Shown here piece by piece: positions 6,927 to 7,318 of a DNA stretch of 7,318 nt. How positions within the stretch are numbered: the stretch's first letter is position 1; each line of letters opens with the position of its first letter. The notes beneath the pieces were generated by a model, which was given only the letters and a program-made list of their open reading frames with translations, searched no databases and was not told the DNA's origin. Both the position numbers and the translations under genes were made by a program. The DNA is from Lachnospiraceae bacterium (GTDB lineage Bacteria > Bacillota_A > Clostridia > Lachnospirales > Lachnospiraceae): assembly GCA_017614185.1 (NCBI GenBank), contig JAGACI010000159.1:1-7318 (forward strand). The letters run 5' to 3'.

Positions 6927-7318
6927 GTGTACGACGAATTCAGAGCTTTTTTGAAGAAAAGAAAAAAGAGTGGTACGGCGATGACTATGACCTTTGGGAT
7001 GAGGTTGTCTACGACCATGAGGATGTTGCGATTAACAACAAGGAAGAAAGGCAAAAGTATGTCAAGGAATGTCTTGGCCAGATGCGTGATGCTTCCGATG
7101 TAATCGACCAGTTGATGGGCGAGTACGGAACCGTAACAGGCTACCTTATGGACATTGAGGAGTTTGAGAGACTTCCCGATTCCGAGCTTAAGCATCTTCG
7201 TGAAATCTGCCGCGGTGCAGACAACCTTGCAGAGGAAGAGGCGGACTTCGAGAACAGAGAGTGTCGAATGTCCGATGATGAGTACTATGCTATGAAGGCA
7301 AGGGAAGATGAGGTCGAA
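6923..7318 (+). CDS. Acidic, helical, coiled-coil-like protein, 3' truncated by window
   Basis: The ATG at 6923 overlaps the TGA of the preceding gene (ATGA), and the frame stays open for 132 codons to the last base, so the stop lies outside the window. The start is supported by the overlap and by AGGGA at 6906-6910, which is rather distant (12 nt) and suggests coupling with the upstream gene. The protein begins MSVRRIQSFFEEKKKEWYGD, is about 30 percent Asp and Glu, and looks almost wholly helical. A small central segment with GEYGTVTGYLMDIEEFERLP is less charged and may be the conserved core. No signal peptide or membrane span is visible in the part present; a later membrane segment cannot be excluded. 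The function is not recognised. Codon use and purine-rich coding strand match its neighbours. Confidence 0.85.
   Translation, partial: MSVRRIQSFFEEKKKEWYGDDYDLWDEVVYDHEDVAINNKEERQKYVKECLGQMRDASDVIDQLMGEYGTVTGYLMDIEEFERLPDSELKHLREICRGADNLAEEEADFENRECRMSDDEYYAMKAREDEVE

Noticed and set aside
1..7318. Mobile elements, CRISPR arrays, tRNA genes and long repeats.
   Set aside because: No transposase or integrase sequence, spaced direct repeats, tRNA-like cloverleaf or long inverted repeats were seen on either strand; base and codon use are uniform throughout.

Overview
The window reads as a chromosomal piece of a Clostridia genome, most likely a Lachnospiraceae-type gut or rumen anaerobe (Butyrivibrio/Roseburia/Eubacterium-like). 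The basis is moderate GC content, heavy use of CTT for Leu, AAG for Lys and AGA/AGG for Arg, and an HtpG C-terminal half of the type I associate with that family. This placement is inference from style and memory; no search was run. All genes are on the + strand, packing is tight, and I see no mobile element, tRNA, rRNA or CRISPR array.

Layout: (1) 1-1083 is the C-terminal 360 codons of htpG (Hsp90), with an unusually charged insert just before the C-terminal region. (2) 1084-1220 is the only real intergenic gap. It holds a rho-independent terminator for htpG, then a strong sigma-A-type promoter with an extended -10, a small leader hairpin and a ribosome binding site. (3) 1221-4781 encodes a 1186-residue cytoplasmic protein built from Ig-like beta segments and long alpha-helical/TPR-like arrays. 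(4) 4791-6077 encodes a 428-residue protein that I read as a degenerate Hsp70: an actin-like ATPase domain without subdomain IIB and without the usual catalytic residues, followed by a region resembling the Hsp70 beta substrate-binding domain, with no helical lid. (5) 6093-6926 encodes a 277-residue TPR protein. (6) 6923-7318 is the start of a very acidic, helical protein cut by the window edge. Genes 3 to 6 are separated by 9 nt, 15 nt and a 4-nt overlap, so they almost certainly form one operon from the promoter at about 1136-1165.

How they may work together: the operon couples an apparent pseudo-Hsp70 to a giant scaffold-like repeat protein, a TPR protein and a coiled-coil-like acidic protein, directly downstream of Hsp90. 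That suggests a cytoplasmic protein-handling or assembly complex, possibly chaperone-related. The Hsp70 reading rests on an ordered series of motif matches done by eye. The link to HtpG rests only on adjacency; the terminator and separate promoter mean the two need not be co-expressed. The large protein and the Hsp70-like protein may be the families catalogued as DUF5717 and DUF5716 in Lachnospiraceae; that is recall, not a search result.
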